The notes under the pieces were generated by a model that saw only the letters and a list, made by a program, of their open reading frames with translations, was not told the origin of the DNA and did no database searches. Below, in pieces: positions 54,625-64,000 of a stretch of DNA of 64,000 bases (positions are counted from its first letter, which is position 1; each line of letters opens with the position of its first letter). Source of the stretch: Vreelandella venusta (GTDB lineage: Bacteria > Pseudomonadota > Gammaproteobacteria > Pseudomonadales > Halomonadaceae). A program made the translations under genes and the position numbers. Location: assembly GCF_007989605.1 (NCBI RefSeq), contig NZ_BJUL01000011.1:60142-124141 (forward strand), given 5' to 3'.

Positions 54625-55428
54625 ATGCGCTGGCTTCGTCCCTTGGCTGTTACTGCGCTGTGTGCTGCTGTCGCAGCATGCTCCACCTCACCTACCGGTC
54701 GTTCTCAGTTACTGCTGCTTTCAGATGATCAGCTCAATCAAATGGGTCGGCAAGCCTTTGCACAATATCAACGAGATATTCCCACCGCAGGTCAGGCAAG
54801 CCATCGCTATGTTCAGTGCATTACCGATGCCATTGTAGAAGTATTGCCAGCCGAACAGCGTAATCTTGATTGGCAAATTCGTGTCTTTGAATCTGAACAG
54901 CCCAACGCCTTTGCGCTGCCCGGTGGCTACATGGGCGTGAATACGGGCATGCTCAATATCGCTACCAATCAAAACCAGCTAGCCTCGGTCGTCGGCCACG
55001 AAATTGGCCACGTCATTGCGAATCATGCCAACGAGCGTGCCTCAACGAAAAGCGCAACGTCACTTGGTTTATCGGTACTTGCTAGCACCTCCGGCATGCA
55101 AACCCCGGGTGGCCAACAGCTAATGGGGGTACTGGGGATGGGAGCGGAATACGGTATTGCGTTGCCGTTCTCCCGTAGTCATGAAAGTGAAGCCGATGTT
55201 ATCGGCCTTCAGTTAATGGCCCAAGCCGGTTTTGATCCACGGGAAAGCGTTACCGTTTGGGAAAACATGCAGGCAGCCTCTGGCGGTGGTGCTCCACCCG
55301 CCTGGATGTCGACGCACCCAAGTGAAGGCCAGCGTATTGAAGGGCTTCAAGCCAACATGAATAACGCGTTGGCAAGCTACGAGCAGGCGCGCAATAGCGG
55401 CCGCACCCCCAACTGCCCTCGCCCCTAG
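54625..55428 (+). CDS. M48 family metalloprotease, lipoprotein
   Basis: A 267-residue zinc protease. A lipobox-like AVAAC at residues about 15-19 indicates outer-membrane or periplasmic anchoring. The zinc motif HEIGH is near residue 126, with the third ligand in ESEADVIG near 183. The block NAFALPGGYMGVNTGML lies near 92-108. It resembles LoiP/YcaL/BepA-type quality-control proteases of the outer membrane. ATG 54625 has AAGGA upstream. Confidence 0.88.
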   Translation: MRWLRPLAVTALCAAVAACSTSPTGRSQLLLLSDDQLNQMGRQAFAQYQRDIPTAGQASHRYVQCITDAIVEVLPAEQRNLDWQIRVFESEQPNAFALPGGYMGVNTGMLNIATNQNQLASVVGHEIGHVIANHANERASTKSATSLGLSVLASTSGMQTPGGQQLMGVLGMGAEYGIALPFSRSHESEADVIGLQLMAQAGFDPRESVTVWENMQAASGGGAPPAWMSTHPSEGQRIEGLQANMNNALASYEQARNSGRTPNCPRP

Positions 55429-55450
55429 GCACCTTAATATTGAGGTTTGA

Positions 55451-55708
55451 ATGATTCGACTTGGTTTATTGCTGCTTGTCTTGCCGATTTTAGTGTTGCT
55501 CGGCGTCTATTTCTGGGAGCTTGGTGACGTACGCGCTTGTCAGCTCGACGGTGGGCATTGGGACTACCTGGCAAATGTGTGCCGTGACACGCCGCAGCCC
55601 TTTGTATCGTGGCTTGAGCGCTCACCGCTGCTGGTTAACGGCGGTATGCTGGTCTCTGTGGCTGGTCTCGTTATGTGCATGATTGGCTTTTACACCAAAT
55701 CTCGCTAA
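55451..55708 (+). CDS. Small two-span membrane protein of unknown function
   Basis: An 85-residue protein. Transmembrane segments lie near residues 3-23 (LGLLLLVLPILVLLGVYFW) and 62-80 (NGGMLVSVAGLVMCMIGF). The intervening 35-residue loop is likely periplasmic and contains two cysteines (ACQLDGG and ANVCRD). It starts 22 nt after the M48 protease gene and ends before a shared terminator, so the two are probably co-expressed. I do not recognise the family. Confidence 0.65.
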   Translation: MIRLGLLLLVLPILVLLGVYFWELGDVRACQLDGGHWDYLANVCRDTPQPFVSWLERSPLLVNGGMLVSVAGLVMCMIGFYTKSR

Positions 55709-55737
55709 ACATGCGAGAACAACCAGCATTAACCAAT

Positions 55738-55768
55738 AAAGGCAGCCGCAATGGCTGCCTTTTGTTTG
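55738..55768. terminator. Terminator before convergent aroE
   Basis: The stem AAAGGCAGCC / GGCTGCCTTT (55738-55747 with 55753-55762) is followed by TTGTTTGTT on the plus strand. Loop GCAAT. Also usable by aroE from the other side. Confidence 0.85.
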
Positions 55769-55787
55769 TTGAACACTCGCAAGCTAG

Positions 55788-56615
55788 CTAGTCACTGGCG
55801 ACGTTCAACGATTGCCTTAACAGCGTGCGCACCGGGGCTGTTGCGGGTCGCAGGTTACGCCATAAAAAGAAAGATTCAGCAGCTTGCTCAACCAGCATAC
55901 CCAAGCCATCAAGCAACTTGGCGCCGCGAGGCCCTGCCCACTGCAAAAACACCGTGGGTTCTGAGCCATACATCATGTCGTAGGCCCAAGCCCCCTGGTT
56001 AAATAGGCTATCCGGTAACGGCGGCAAATCACCCGTAAGGCTAGCGCTGGTGCCATTGATCACCAGATCAAACTGGCCTTCTAACGTCTCGAACCCACCG
56101 CCATGAAGGGTGCCTAAGTCAGCAAAGGCATCGGCTAATTGGGCGGCTTTTGCCGCCGTTCGATTGACGATAACAACGTCACTGGGTTGTTCGGCAAGTA
56201 GCGGTTCAAGTATGCCACGCACTGCACCACCGGCACCGATCACCAGCACGCGTTTATCCTTGATGGGTACGTGGTGGTATCCAAGGTCACGCACCAGCCC
56301 AACGCCATCAGTGGTGTCGCCATAAGTGCGGCCATTGCCGCCGACAATCAACGTATTCACCGCCTGAGCGCGCTTGGCGCGGTGGCTCAGGGTGTCGCAC
56401 AGCGCAAAAGCATCGCCTTTGAACGGGACAGTCACATTCGCCCCTCGACCACCCGCTGCCACAAATTCTCGCCAGGCAGTGGCAAAACCTTCTACCGGCG
56501 CAAGTTCGGCGGTATAGGTCATCGGTTGCTGAGTCTGGTTAGCAAACTCTCCGTGAATTAATGGCGACTTAGAGTGCTTAATCGGGTTTCCAAACACACA
56601 GTAACGGTCGGTCAT
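55788..56615 (-). CDS. aroE: Shikimate dehydrogenase
   Basis: A 275-residue NADP enzyme reducing 3-dehydroshikimate. The substrate site is [12 protein letters not shown] near residues 10-21. The catalytic lysine is in [11 protein letters not shown] near residue 66. The NADP loop is [11 protein letters not shown] near 126, followed by NRTAAKA. It lies 9 nt after hemF in the hemF-aroE direction. Confidence 0.96.
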   Translation of the reverse strand: MTDRYCVFGNPIKHSKSPLIHGEFANQTQQPMTYTAELAPVEGFATAWREFVAAGGRGANVTVPFKGDAFALCDTLSHRAKRAQAVNTLIVGGNGRTYGDTTDGVGLVRDLGYHHVPIKDKRVLVIGAGGAVRGILEPLLAEQPSDVVIVNRTAAKAAQLADAFADLGTLHGGGFETLEGQFDLVINGTSASLTGDLPPLPDSLFNQGAWAYDMMYGSEPTVFLQWAGPRGAKLLDGLGMLVEQAAESFFLWRNLRPATAPVRTLLRQSLNVASD

Positions 56616-56624
56616 ACAGGCTCC

Positions 56625-57617
<993 letters not shown>

Positions 57618-57630
57618 TCAAGGCGCTTCG

Positions 57631-58188
57631 CTATGAACGCATGACTTTGCCCGACACCAGGTCTCTGATGGTGCTGGGCTTTGCGTTACCCCCAAGCTCA
57701 CCCGCAACAATCGCGGCGACCTCCTCACCGAAAATGGTCGCGACTTCATCAGCGCTCATGGCGGGGGGATCGCCCGCGCGATTAGCGGAGGTCGAGACGA
57801 GTGGGCCACCAAAGGCCTCACAGAGCGCTTTCATTAGCGGATGGTCGGTCACCCGCAGAGCCACACTCTGATGGGCACCGCGTACCAAACCATGACTACG
57901 GCCATTGTCAGGCACTAGCCAAGTATTGGGGCCAGGCCAACTGGCTGCTAAGGGCGCATGCAGTGCAACTGGCAGTTGGTTTAGCCAAGGCTGAAATTGC
58001 TGAATATTCGCAGCAACTAGAATCACCCCTTTGGCAGGGTCACGCTCTTTCATACGCATCAAATGCGCTAACGCTTCATCGTTATCTGGGTCACAGCTCA
58101 GCCCCCAGACTGCTTCGGTAGGGCAAGCGATAACGCCCCCCTCTTTCAATGCTCGTACCGCTTCTTTAACCTCAACAGCCGATTTCAT
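57631..58188 (-). CDS. tsaC: Threonylcarbamoyl-AMP synthase (YrdC/Sua5 domain)
   Basis: A 185-residue YrdC-fold protein making threonylcarbamoyl-AMP for t6A37 of tRNA. The N-terminal block is GGVIACPTEAVWGLSCDP, the nucleotide-binding block RMKERDPAKGVILVAANI near residues 45-62, and the SWPGPNTWLV loop follows. The C-terminal block is GPLVSTSANRAGDPPA. The length matches the single-domain TsaC, not Sua5. Confidence 0.95.
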   Translation of the reverse strand: MKSAVEVKEAVRALKEGGVIACPTEAVWGLSCDPDNDEALAHLMRMKERDPAKGVILVAANIQQFQPWLNQLPVALHAPLAASWPGPNTWLVPDNGRSHGLVRGAHQSVALRVTDHPLMKALCEAFGGPLVSTSANRAGDPPAMSADEVATIFGEEVAAIVAGELGGNAKPSTIRDLVSGKVMRS

Positions 58189-58269
58189 AGATGCTCCTCG
58201 TTACAAACGCGGCCCCTCATCACCTGAGATTATTACATCTTCAGTAGATGAAAAACGGTTACTTACATC

Positions 58270-59391
58270 CTACCATGGCCGCGTTAAACGCACCCAGCCA
58301 CCCGCTTGTTGCGCCACTTTGCCATCAAGCTCCAGCATCAATAAACGTTGTTGGCATTCACTAACCGTAAGGCCCGCGCTCTGAACCAGTACATCAATTG
58401 GCGTTGGCGTTGCGCCCAGCGCGCTTAGCAGATTGTCCTTGGACTCATCGCTTTCAATAGGCAAATCAAGGCTTGCGTTGTCAGCGATAGTACGTGAACC
58501 GGTTGGCATATAGCGTTCAGCCCAGTGCTGCAACTCTTCTAAAATATCGTCCACATGACGCACCAGCGTCGCACCACTACGTAATAACTGCAGGCAACCG
58601 CGAGCCTGCACGTTATGTAGCGACCCGGGCAGTGCAAACAACTCACGGTCTTGCTCAAGGGCTAATCGTGCGCTGACCAAGGAACCGCTTTTCTCAGTCG
58701 CTTCGACCACTAACGTACCTAATGAAAGGCCGGTCACAATTCGGTTACGTCGAGGAAAGAAGGCTGGCCGAGCAACGGTTCCCGGCGGATGCTCAGATAA
58801 TAACAAGCCTCCTGGCACGCTACTTAGCTGCTCATGTAAATCACGGTGACGGGGCGGATAAATGACATCAACGCCACAGCCAAGCACCGCAATCGACTGC
58901 CCACCTGCTGCTAACGCGGCGCGCTGTGCCACCCCATCAACACCGAGTGCCATGCCGCTGACGATACACCAGCCACGATTAACAAGCTCTCTGGCAAACG
59001 CCTGGGCATTACCACTTCCTTCAGAGGTGGGACGCCGAGTGCCCACCATAGCCAGTTTTGGGCCATCTAGTGCGCTAAGATCGCCTTGTGCCCACAGCAC
59101 CACGGGGGGATCTGGCAATTGGTCGAGCAACTCAGGCCACGCGGGATGATTGCGATGGAGCAAATGGCGATTAGGCGCGGCCTCTAGCCATGCTAAGGTA
59201 TGATCGATTGCCTGCTGCAACGGGCTTCGCTCTGGCTGCGCTAGCCAAAGCCGCAGTGCGCTCGCAGCGTTGCTAGGCAACCCAGCAAGCCAGCCATGGG
59301 GCCATTGCGGCTGCTTCTCAGCCAGCGCTGCGGTGCGAAGCGCTCCCATACCCGGTAGCTCATTCACCACAAGCCACTCCTTGGCATCCAT
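58270..59391 (-). CDS. dprA: DNA processing protein DprA
   Basis: A 373-residue protein that loads RecA onto incoming single-stranded DNA in transformation. The N-terminal SAM-like region is followed by the Rossmann core: MVGTRRPTSEGSGNAQAFA near residue 115, VSGMALGVDGVAQRAAL near 144, FPRRNRIVTGLSLGTLVVEA near 220 and LPGSLHNVQARGCLQLLRSGA near 255. The C-terminal DML1-like winged helix spans residues about 310-365. It neighbours tsaC and the LysM-family remnant protein, as in Pseudomonas. Confidence 0.95.
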   Translation of the reverse strand: MDAKEWLVVNELPGMGALRTAALAEKQPQWPHGWLAGLPSNAASALRLWLAQPERSPLQQAIDHTLAWLEAAPNRHLLHRNHPAWPELLDQLPDPPVVLWAQGDLSALDGPKLAMVGTRRPTSEGSGNAQAFARELVNRGWCIVSGMALGVDGVAQRAALAAGGQSIAVLGCGVDVIYPPRHRDLHEQLSSVPGGLLLSEHPPGTVARPAFFPRRNRIVTGLSLGTLVVEATEKSGSLVSARLALEQDRELFALPGSLHNVQARGCLQLLRSGATLVRHVDDILEELQHWAERYMPTGSRTIADNASLDLPIESDESKDNLLSALGATPTPIDVLVQSAGLTVSECQQRLLMLELDGKVAQQAGGWVRLTRPW

Positions 59392-59418
59392 ACCTATCCC
59401 CTGTTAGTTGTATGGTGT

Positions 59419-60282
59419 TTAGCGTATCGGCGTGTGTACCCGGTCTCCAACCGCTAAAACGTTCGATGCCTGCATCACCAACGCATAGCTCATCAGACTA
59501 TATGGCTTTACCACCATGACCCTTCCCGCTTCAGTGGCGGGCAGTTGCAGAAGCTCTTGGCTACGCGGGTCATTAACAAGTTCCCCCTGCTGGCCAACAT
59601 GTAATACATGGCCAGGCTGCAAGCCATCCTGAGTTCCAATATCCAGTGCCACTATTTGTAAGCGTCCAATAAAGCGCACTCCGCCAGGTACCGCAATAAT
59701 CTGGCCTGCAACATCGTTCAACGGTAAACGAGGCTGAAAACTATTTTCTGACGACTGAGATGCAAACAACGGGGCGTCAAGCGGCAGCAAAATATCGTTA
59801 TTACGCACCTCTTGGTAGGCGCTAAGTACTTCTAGGCGGACAATCTCTCCCTCTCTGCTGAGCTGGCGCGCTTCGCCAATATTGATTAACTCCGTACCTA
59901 ACGGAGTACCCTCAGCGGAAACATAACGCTCGCCCGGACGATAAATACCTAAACGCGCTCTGGGCGGTAGCACGCCGCGGGCGTACAGCGTATCGCCCGC
60001 GCCACTCATCAAGCGTTGATTCTCGCCGCCCACGACGTAGGCCAGCTCCCGTATAGGCTCGCCTGGTTCTACGACGCGATACTCTCGCAAAAACGCCTGA
60101 ATCGTTTCCATCGGCAGCGGCGCCATTGCCTGTTGCTGAGGAATGGCACGCATCTGGGGAGAAAGCCTTACCACCTGCTGCGGAGATTCCCATGCCAATG
60201 CGGCGGTCGTCATAAGCGTCAAACATGCCAACGACACGCTATAATAAAGAAATCTTTTCGCCACTGCCCTTTTCACCACCAT
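59419..60282 (-). CDS. Exported LysM-family-like protein lacking the LysM domain
   Basis: A 287-residue exported protein with a signal peptide ending ALA near residue 29. The mature sequence starts WESPQQVVRLSPQMRAIP and continues with IQAFLREYRVVEPGEPIREL, then SGAGDTLYARG near 95-105. This is the C-terminal domain of the LysM proteins found beside dprA in Pseudomonas. Those proteins carry a YxVxxGDTLW-type LysM before this point; it is absent here. A role at the cell wall or septum is inferred from the family. Divergent from def. Confidence 0.75.
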   Translation of the reverse strand: MVVKRAVAKRFLYYSVSLACLTLMTTAALAWESPQQVVRLSPQMRAIPQQQAMAPLPMETIQAFLREYRVVEPGEPIRELAYVVGGENQRLMSGAGDTLYARGVLPPRARLGIYRPGERYVSAEGTPLGTELINIGEARQLSREGEIVRLEVLSAYQEVRNNDILLPLDAPLFASQSSENSFQPRLPLNDVAGQIIAVPGGVRFIGRLQIVALDIGTQDGLQPGHVLHVGQQGELVNDPRSQELLQLPATEAGRVMVVKPYSLMSYALVMQASNVLAVGDRVHTPIR

Positions 60283-60459
60283 CCTGTGCTCTCTTGTCAG
60301 TTATTGGTGACGCCGTTGTGGGGAGCTGCATGGCGTTGTACGTGCCCAGGAACGCTTACAGCATGATATAGTGGCCGATAGTAAAGCACTTAGGCCTGCC
60401 AACACAGATGGCAAAGCCTGCTCATATTAAAGACTCAGCATAACGGTGATTGTAACGCC

Positions 60460-60972
60460 ATGGCCAAACTTCCTATTCTCGAATTCCCCGACGAGCGCCT
60501 GCGCACCAAGGCTGCACCGGTGGAAACCGTTGACGATGAGGTCCGCCAGCTCGTCGACGATATGTTGGAGACTATGTACGACGCGCGCGGCATCGGCCTT
60601 GCAGCGACGCAAATCGATGTTCATCGACGTGTCGTAGTAATGGATGTCAGCGATGATAACTCGCAGCCGCTCGTACTTATTAATCCGCGCTACGAGCCGA
60701 TTGGTGACGAAAAAGAGCCGCTTTCTGAAGGCTGTCTATCGATTCCCGAATACTACGCGGAAGTCCCGCGCTATTTAAAAGTAAAGCTGAACGCGCTAGA
60801 CCGTAGTGGTGAGCCCTACGAGCTAGAAGCCGATGGCTTATTAGCCCACTGCATTCAGCATGAGTATGACCATTTAGAAGGCGTGCTTTTTGTTGACTAT
60901 TTATCACCCCTAAAGCGTGACCGAGTGATGAAAAAGATGCAGAAACGCCACAAGCTATTAAACGACGCATAA
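60460..60972 (+). CDS. def: Peptide deformylase
   Basis: A 170-residue iron/zinc hydrolase removing the formyl group from new proteins. All three motifs are present: GIGLAATQ near residue 45, EGCLSIP near residue 90 (cysteine ligand) and the HEYDH motif near 133. Head of the def-fmt-rsmB string, divergent from the LysM-like gene. No strong ribosome site before the ATG. Confidence 0.97.
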   Translation: MAKLPILEFPDERLRTKAAPVETVDDEVRQLVDDMLETMYDARGIGLAATQIDVHRRVVVMDVSDDNSQPLVLINPRYEPIGDEKEPLSEGCLSIPEYYAEVPRYLKVKLNALDRSGEPYELEADGLLAHCIQHEYDHLEGVLFVDYLSPLKRDRVMKKMQKRHKLLNDA

Positions 60973-60996
60973 ACCAACCTACGCCGTGTTACTGCT

Positions 60997-61071
60997 GGCC
61001 GAGCTGACACGCTGCAAGCGCACAGAATGTTATTGCTGGTGCGTTGTAGCGTTGCTTCTCGGCCTTTATTT
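60997..61071 (+). other. Long hairpin between def and fmt
   Basis: The outer stem GGCCGAG / CTCGGCC (60997-61003 with 61058-61064) encloses an inner stem ACGCTGCAAGCGCAC / GTGCGTTGTAGCGT (61009-61023 with 61039-61052; one bulge, one wobble). A 15-nt loop tops the inner stem, and TTTATTTG follows. It is a stable RNA structure of about 68 nt with a terminator-like tail, probably an attenuator or processing site. Confidence 0.6.
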
Positions 61072-61127
61072 GTTTCCCCCACGGCACACGATTACTTCCC
61101 CCCCTTCAATGCTAGGTAGTCATCATC

Positions 61128-62114
61128 ATGTCACAGTTGCGCGTTGTTTTTGCTGGCACACCTGATTTCGCCGCTTCAAGCCTTGCTGCCGTGCTCGAAA
61201 GTCAGCATCAAGTGGTAGCGGTCTATACTCAACCTGACCGCCCAGCAGGCCGCGGGCGCAAGCTCACTCCCAGCCCCGTCAAGCAGCTCGCTGTTGAGCA
61301 TGGGCTACCTGTCTACCAGCCTGCCAGTTTAAAAGGCACTGATGCCCAAGCAGAACTGGCGGCATTGAACGCCGACGTAATGGTTGTCGTTGCTTACGGG
61401 CTACTTCTGCCACAGGCCGTGCTCGACATTCCCCGCTTAGGCTGTATCAACGTGCACGCTTCTCTGCTACCCCGCTGGCGAGGTGCCGCCCCTATTCAAC
61501 GCGCGATTGAAGCGGGTGATAGCGCATCAGGCGTCACCATTATGCAGATGGATGCGGGCCTGGATACCGGTGAGATGCTGTATGAAGTTCGTACGCCAAT
61601 CACCTCGCGCACCACGGGCGGTGACTTACATGATCGGCTGGCCATTCAAGGGGCGAATGCACTGATTAACGTGCTGGATGCGCTGGACAGCAACGATTTA
61701 AAAGCCACACCGCAGCCTGACGAGGGCATCACCTACGCCGCCAAACTCAGCAAAGCGGAAGCCGAGCTGGACTTTCATCAACCCGCTGAACAGCTGGCAC
61801 GCAAAATACGTGCGTTTAACCCGTGGCCAGTGGCTTGGTGCACATTAGGTAATGATCGCCTACGTTTGTTGATGGCCAGTGTTGAACCAGGTGAACAGCC
61901 TTCTACTACGCCCGGCACACTACTCGAACATGGCGAGGATCACCTGCGCATTGCTTGTGGCGAGCAAGGCCAAGAAGTACTGTGCGTTAGCCACGCCCAG
62001 TTACCGGGCGGAAAAGCGATGGCCGTGCGCGACCTGCTTAACGCCCGCCAAACACCGCTTACCGTCGGCGCACGCCTTGGGCACGCCGCCGCTCATCAAG
62101 GAGTTAGTGAATGA
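61128..62114 (+). CDS. fmt: Methionyl-tRNA formyltransferase
   Basis: A 328-residue enzyme adding formyl to initiator Met-tRNA. The N-terminal formyltransferase fold has VVFAGTPDFAASSLAAVL. The catalytic block is INVHASLLPRWRGAAPIQRA near residues 107-126, with MQMDAGLDTGEML near 144. The C-terminal OB-fold begins RAFNPWPVAWC near 226. It overlaps rsmB by ATGA. Confidence 0.97.
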   Translation: MSQLRVVFAGTPDFAASSLAAVLESQHQVVAVYTQPDRPAGRGRKLTPSPVKQLAVEHGLPVYQPASLKGTDAQAELAALNADVMVVVAYGLLLPQAVLDIPRLGCINVHASLLPRWRGAAPIQRAIEAGDSASGVTIMQMDAGLDTGEMLYEVRTPITSRTTGGDLHDRLAIQGANALINVLDALDSNDLKATPQPDEGITYAAKLSKAEAELDFHQPAEQLARKIRAFNPWPVAWCTLGNDRLRLLMASVEPGEQPSTTPGTLLEHGEDHLRIACGEQGQEVLCVSHAQLPGGKAMAVRDLLNARQTPLTVGARLGHAAAHQGVSE

Positions 62115-63445
62115 GCCAGAATCGCCCACCCAAAGGCGGCAGCGGCCAGGAAGTTCGCGCCGCGGCTGCCCGCGCGCTAGTCCCTGTTTTGACTGACCAA
62201 GGCTCACTGGCCGGGCTAGATGAGCACAGTGTGATTGCCCGCGATCGCAGCCTATTAAAAGAGCTATGTTACGGTACCTGCCGACGCTTGCCGCGCCTGG
62301 AAGCGTTGGCCAGAACACTGCTCAAGCAGCCTTTTAAAAAGCGCGATAGCGATGTTCACGCCTTGTTACTGGTGGGAATCTACCAGCTGCTTTATATGCG
62401 TATTCCGGCCCACGCAGCGGTTGGCGAAACCGCTGGCGCCGCTCGCCTGCTAGGTAAAGAGTGGGCCACCCGAGTGCTAAACGGTTGCCTGCGTCGTCTC
62501 CAGCGTGAATCTGACGAGCTGCAAGCCGCTGTTGACCTAGATGAGAACGTTGCCCTAGAGCACCCGCCCTGGCTACTTAATGCGTTGCGCAGCGCTTGGC
62601 CTGACCAGTGGCGCGCCATTGCCGCAGCGAACAATGAACCGGGCCCCATGACGCTGAGAGTTAACCAACGTCACAACGATCGTGAGGCCTATTTACAACT
62701 GCTGACTGAGCAGGGGTTAAGTGGTCACCTATGCCTACACGCGCCGGATGGCATTACCTTGGATGCACCCAGCGATGTCACCATACTCCCCGGCTTTGAA
62801 GAAGGTCATGTCAGCGTCCAAGACGAAGCGGCTCAGCTCTCCGCGGCACTGTTAGGACCTGTATTAGCTCCACGCCCAGGCGCCCACGTTCTCGATGCTT
62901 GCTGTGCACCTGGCGGTAAAACTGCCCACCTATTAGAGCAGTTTGATATTGCTCTGACGGCCATTGATAGCGACAACCAGCGCCTAAGCCGTGTAGACGA
63001 TACACTGAACCGCTTAGGCTTAACGGCAGAACTGCAGCACGCTGATGCTACCCAGCAAGACTGGTGGAATGGCGTGCCTTTCGACGCGATTTTGCTTGAT
63101 GCGCCCTGTTCTGGCACGGGCGTTATTCGTCGTCATCCCGACATTAAAAAACTGCGCCGTAAAGAAGATATTCGCCAGCTCGCGAAGCTACAGGGCCAAC
63201 TGTTGGATAACCTCTGGCCACTACTTCGCCCAGGCGGCACCTTGCTATACGCCACTTGTTCAGTGCTGCCCGAGGAAAACGCTGAGCAAATCGATGCCTT
63301 TCTTGACCGCACGCCCGATGCAAAAGTCACCACGCCAAATGACGTCGCCTGGGGCGAACCAAGTGGCCAAGGGCGCCAACTGTTTCCCGCGCAAAGCAGT
63401 CATGATGGCTTTTTTTATGCCAGACTAGAGAAGCGTACTGCTTAA
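62111..63445 (+). CDS. rsmB: 16S rRNA m5C967 methyltransferase RsmB
   Basis: A 444-residue enzyme with an N-terminal NusB-like RNA-binding domain (residues about 12-145) and a SAM-dependent C-terminal domain. The SAM motif is CCAPGGKTAHLLE near residue 260. The two catalytic cysteines lie in DAPCSGTGVIRRHPDIK near 330 and in LYATCSVLPEENA near 382. The start overlaps the fmt stop as ATGA. Confidence 0.96.
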   Translation: MSQNRPPKGGSGQEVRAAAARALVPVLTDQGSLAGLDEHSVIARDRSLLKELCYGTCRRLPRLEALARTLLKQPFKKRDSDVHALLLVGIYQLLYMRIPAHAAVGETAGAARLLGKEWATRVLNGCLRRLQRESDELQAAVDLDENVALEHPPWLLNALRSAWPDQWRAIAAANNEPGPMTLRVNQRHNDREAYLQLLTEQGLSGHLCLHAPDGITLDAPSDVTILPGFEEGHVSVQDEAAQLSAALLGPVLAPRPGAHVLDACCAPGGKTAHLLEQFDIALTAIDSDNQRLSRVDDTLNRLGLTAELQHADATQQDWWNGVPFDAILLDAPCSGTGVIRRHPDIKKLRRKEDIRQLAKLQGQLLDNLWPLLRPGGTLLYATCSVLPEENAEQIDAFLDRTPDAKVTTPNDVAWGEPSGQGRQLFPAQSSHDGFFYARLEKRTA

Positions 63446-63448
63446 CAT

Positions 63449-63469
63449 ACCGCCCTCTGGCAGGGCGGT
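63449..63469 (+). other. Hairpin between rsmB and the dodecin gene
   Basis: The 8-bp stem ACCGCCCT / AGGGCGGT (63449-63456 with 63462-63469), loop CTGGC, lies 3 nt after the rsmB stop. No T-run, so readthrough to the next gene is likely. Confidence 0.45.
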
Positions 63470-63495
63470 GAATCGATGACAAGGATGGAGACACT

Positions 63496-63702
63496 ATGAG
63501 TACTCACACTTATAAGCATATCGAGCTAACCGGTTCTTCTGAAAAGGGAATTGAAGAAGCTGTGCAAAATGCTCTCGCCAAAGCATCAGAAACCATTGAT
63601 AACTTGCGCTGGTTCGAAGTCACCGACACCCGTGGCCATATCGAGGACGGCCGTATCGCTCACTGGCAGGTCACGATAAAAGTCGGCTTCACACTCGAGT
63701 AA
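63496..63702 (+). CDS. Dodecin (flavin-binding small protein)
   Basis: A 68-residue dodecin. These proteins form 12-mers that store or buffer flavins. The N-terminal strand is [20 protein letters not shown]. The flavin-stacking tryptophan is in [16 protein letters not shown] near residues 38-53, with [12 protein letters not shown] at the end. AAGGATGGAG upstream of the ATG. It lies between rsmB and trkA, which are adjacent in many relatives. Confidence 0.93.
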   Translation: MSTHTYKHIELTGSSEKGIEEAVQNALAKASETIDNLRWFEVTDTRGHIEDGRIAHWQVTIKVGFTLE

Positions 63703-63720
63703 TCACGACCTGCTTTTCAG

Positions 63721-63751
63721 CGGCGGCTGGTTTACACTGGCCGCCGTCTTT
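63721..63751 (+). terminator. Terminator after the dodecin gene
   Basis: CGGCGGC / GCCGCCG (63721-63727 with 63740-63746), 12-nt loop, is followed by TCTTT. Modest T-run. Confidence 0.6.
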
Positions 63752-63815
63752 ATTGCAGCGCATATATCTCTTGCCGAGAACGCGCTGGCGCTTACAACGG
63801 AACCGATGCTTAGCA

Positions 63816-64000
63816 ATGAAAATCATCATTCTCGGCGCCGGCCAGGTCGGCGGCACCTTAGCGGAGCACCTCGCCCGCGAGGAAAACGATATTACCGTCG
63901 TCGATACCGACGGCGCGAAACTACGCGAACTGCACACCAAGCTGGATATTCGCACCGTGACGGGCGCGGCTTCGTATCCGATTGTGCTGCGTCAGGCGGG
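63816..64000 (+). CDS. trkA: Trk potassium uptake regulator TrkA (5' part only)
   Basis: The first 61 codons of a gene running off the right edge. The N-terminus [20 protein letters not shown] has the Rossmann GxGxxG loop, followed by DITVVDTD, whose acidic end selects NAD. This is the RCK domain start of TrkA, the cytoplasmic subunit that gates TrkH/TrkI potassium transporters, important for osmoadaptation. The position after fmt-rsmB matches the usual order. Confidence 0.9.
   Translation, partial: MKIIILGAGQVGGTLAEHLAREENDITVVDTDGAKLRELHTKLDIRTVTGAASYPIVLRQA

Overview
The window is 64 kb of a gammaproteobacterial chromosome. It is most likely from the Halomonadaceae (Halomonas-like). This is an inference from three things: the housekeeping gene order (queA-tgt-yajC-secD-secF, suhB-trmJ-cysE-iscR-iscS, ndk-rlmN-pilW-rodZ-ispG-hisS-yfgM-bamB-der, def-fmt-rsmB-trkA), the acidic proteins, and the many ABC/TRAP uptake systems typical of halophilic marine heterotrophs. 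GC is moderate: hand-counted rows are near 53% in core genes and 60-70% in one inserted pair. There is one tRNA, tRNA-Leu(CAA). I see no insertion sequence, prophage, CRISPR array or rRNA.

The left third (1-30.5 kb) is accessory. It opens with a minus-strand operon encoding a MukB/MksB-like SMC ATPase (1221 aa), a small winged-helix-type partner and the beginning of a third subunit, linked by 4-nt overlaps. Next come a GntR/FCD regulator divergent from an oligopeptide-type ABC importer, which runs on into an FAD-linked oxidase and an aminotransferase. Facing it is a long minus-strand catabolic cluster: LysR, AraC, RidA, an ornithine-cyclodeaminase-family reductase, a TRAP transporter (P, Q, M), two different histone-deacetylase-fold amidohydrolases and a branched-chain-type aminotransferase. 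A Tat-exported metallo-beta-lactamase-fold hydrolase, a TetR regulator with two adjacent palindromic operators, an azoreductase-like flavoprotein, a MocR regulator and a periplasmic thiol-redox pair (double thioredoxin protein plus a ScsB/DsbD-like transporter) complete this part.

The right two thirds (30.6-64 kb) are largely core. They cover queuosine tRNA modification, Sec accessory translocation, cysteine and Fe-S biogenesis, nucleotide metabolism, rRNA/tRNA modification, isoprenoid and histidyl-tRNA synthesis, outer-membrane assembly, ribosome assembly (Der), shikimate/heme enzymes, DprA, N-formylmethionine handling, and the start of trkA. A GC-rich adhC plus GlxA-type regulator pair is inserted between secF and suhB.

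Most notable points: (1) the isc locus keeps IscR, IscS and IscA and a good IscR operator, but lacks iscU, hscBA, fdx and iscX, and IscS also lacks the C-terminal tail that docks IscU; (2) SuhB has lost most of its metal-binding catalytic residues; (3) short direct tandem repeats with 12-15 bp periods recur at gene borders (4.6, 19.45, 24.9, 35.46, 40.77 and 45.9 kb), the largest being eight 14-bp units directly before pilW; (4) the secD-secF spacer encodes a 24-codon ORF built from a five-residue repeat and ending in a TAATG overlap with secF; (5) the SMC-like operon at the left edge has its ATPase gene first and an unidentified third subunit.
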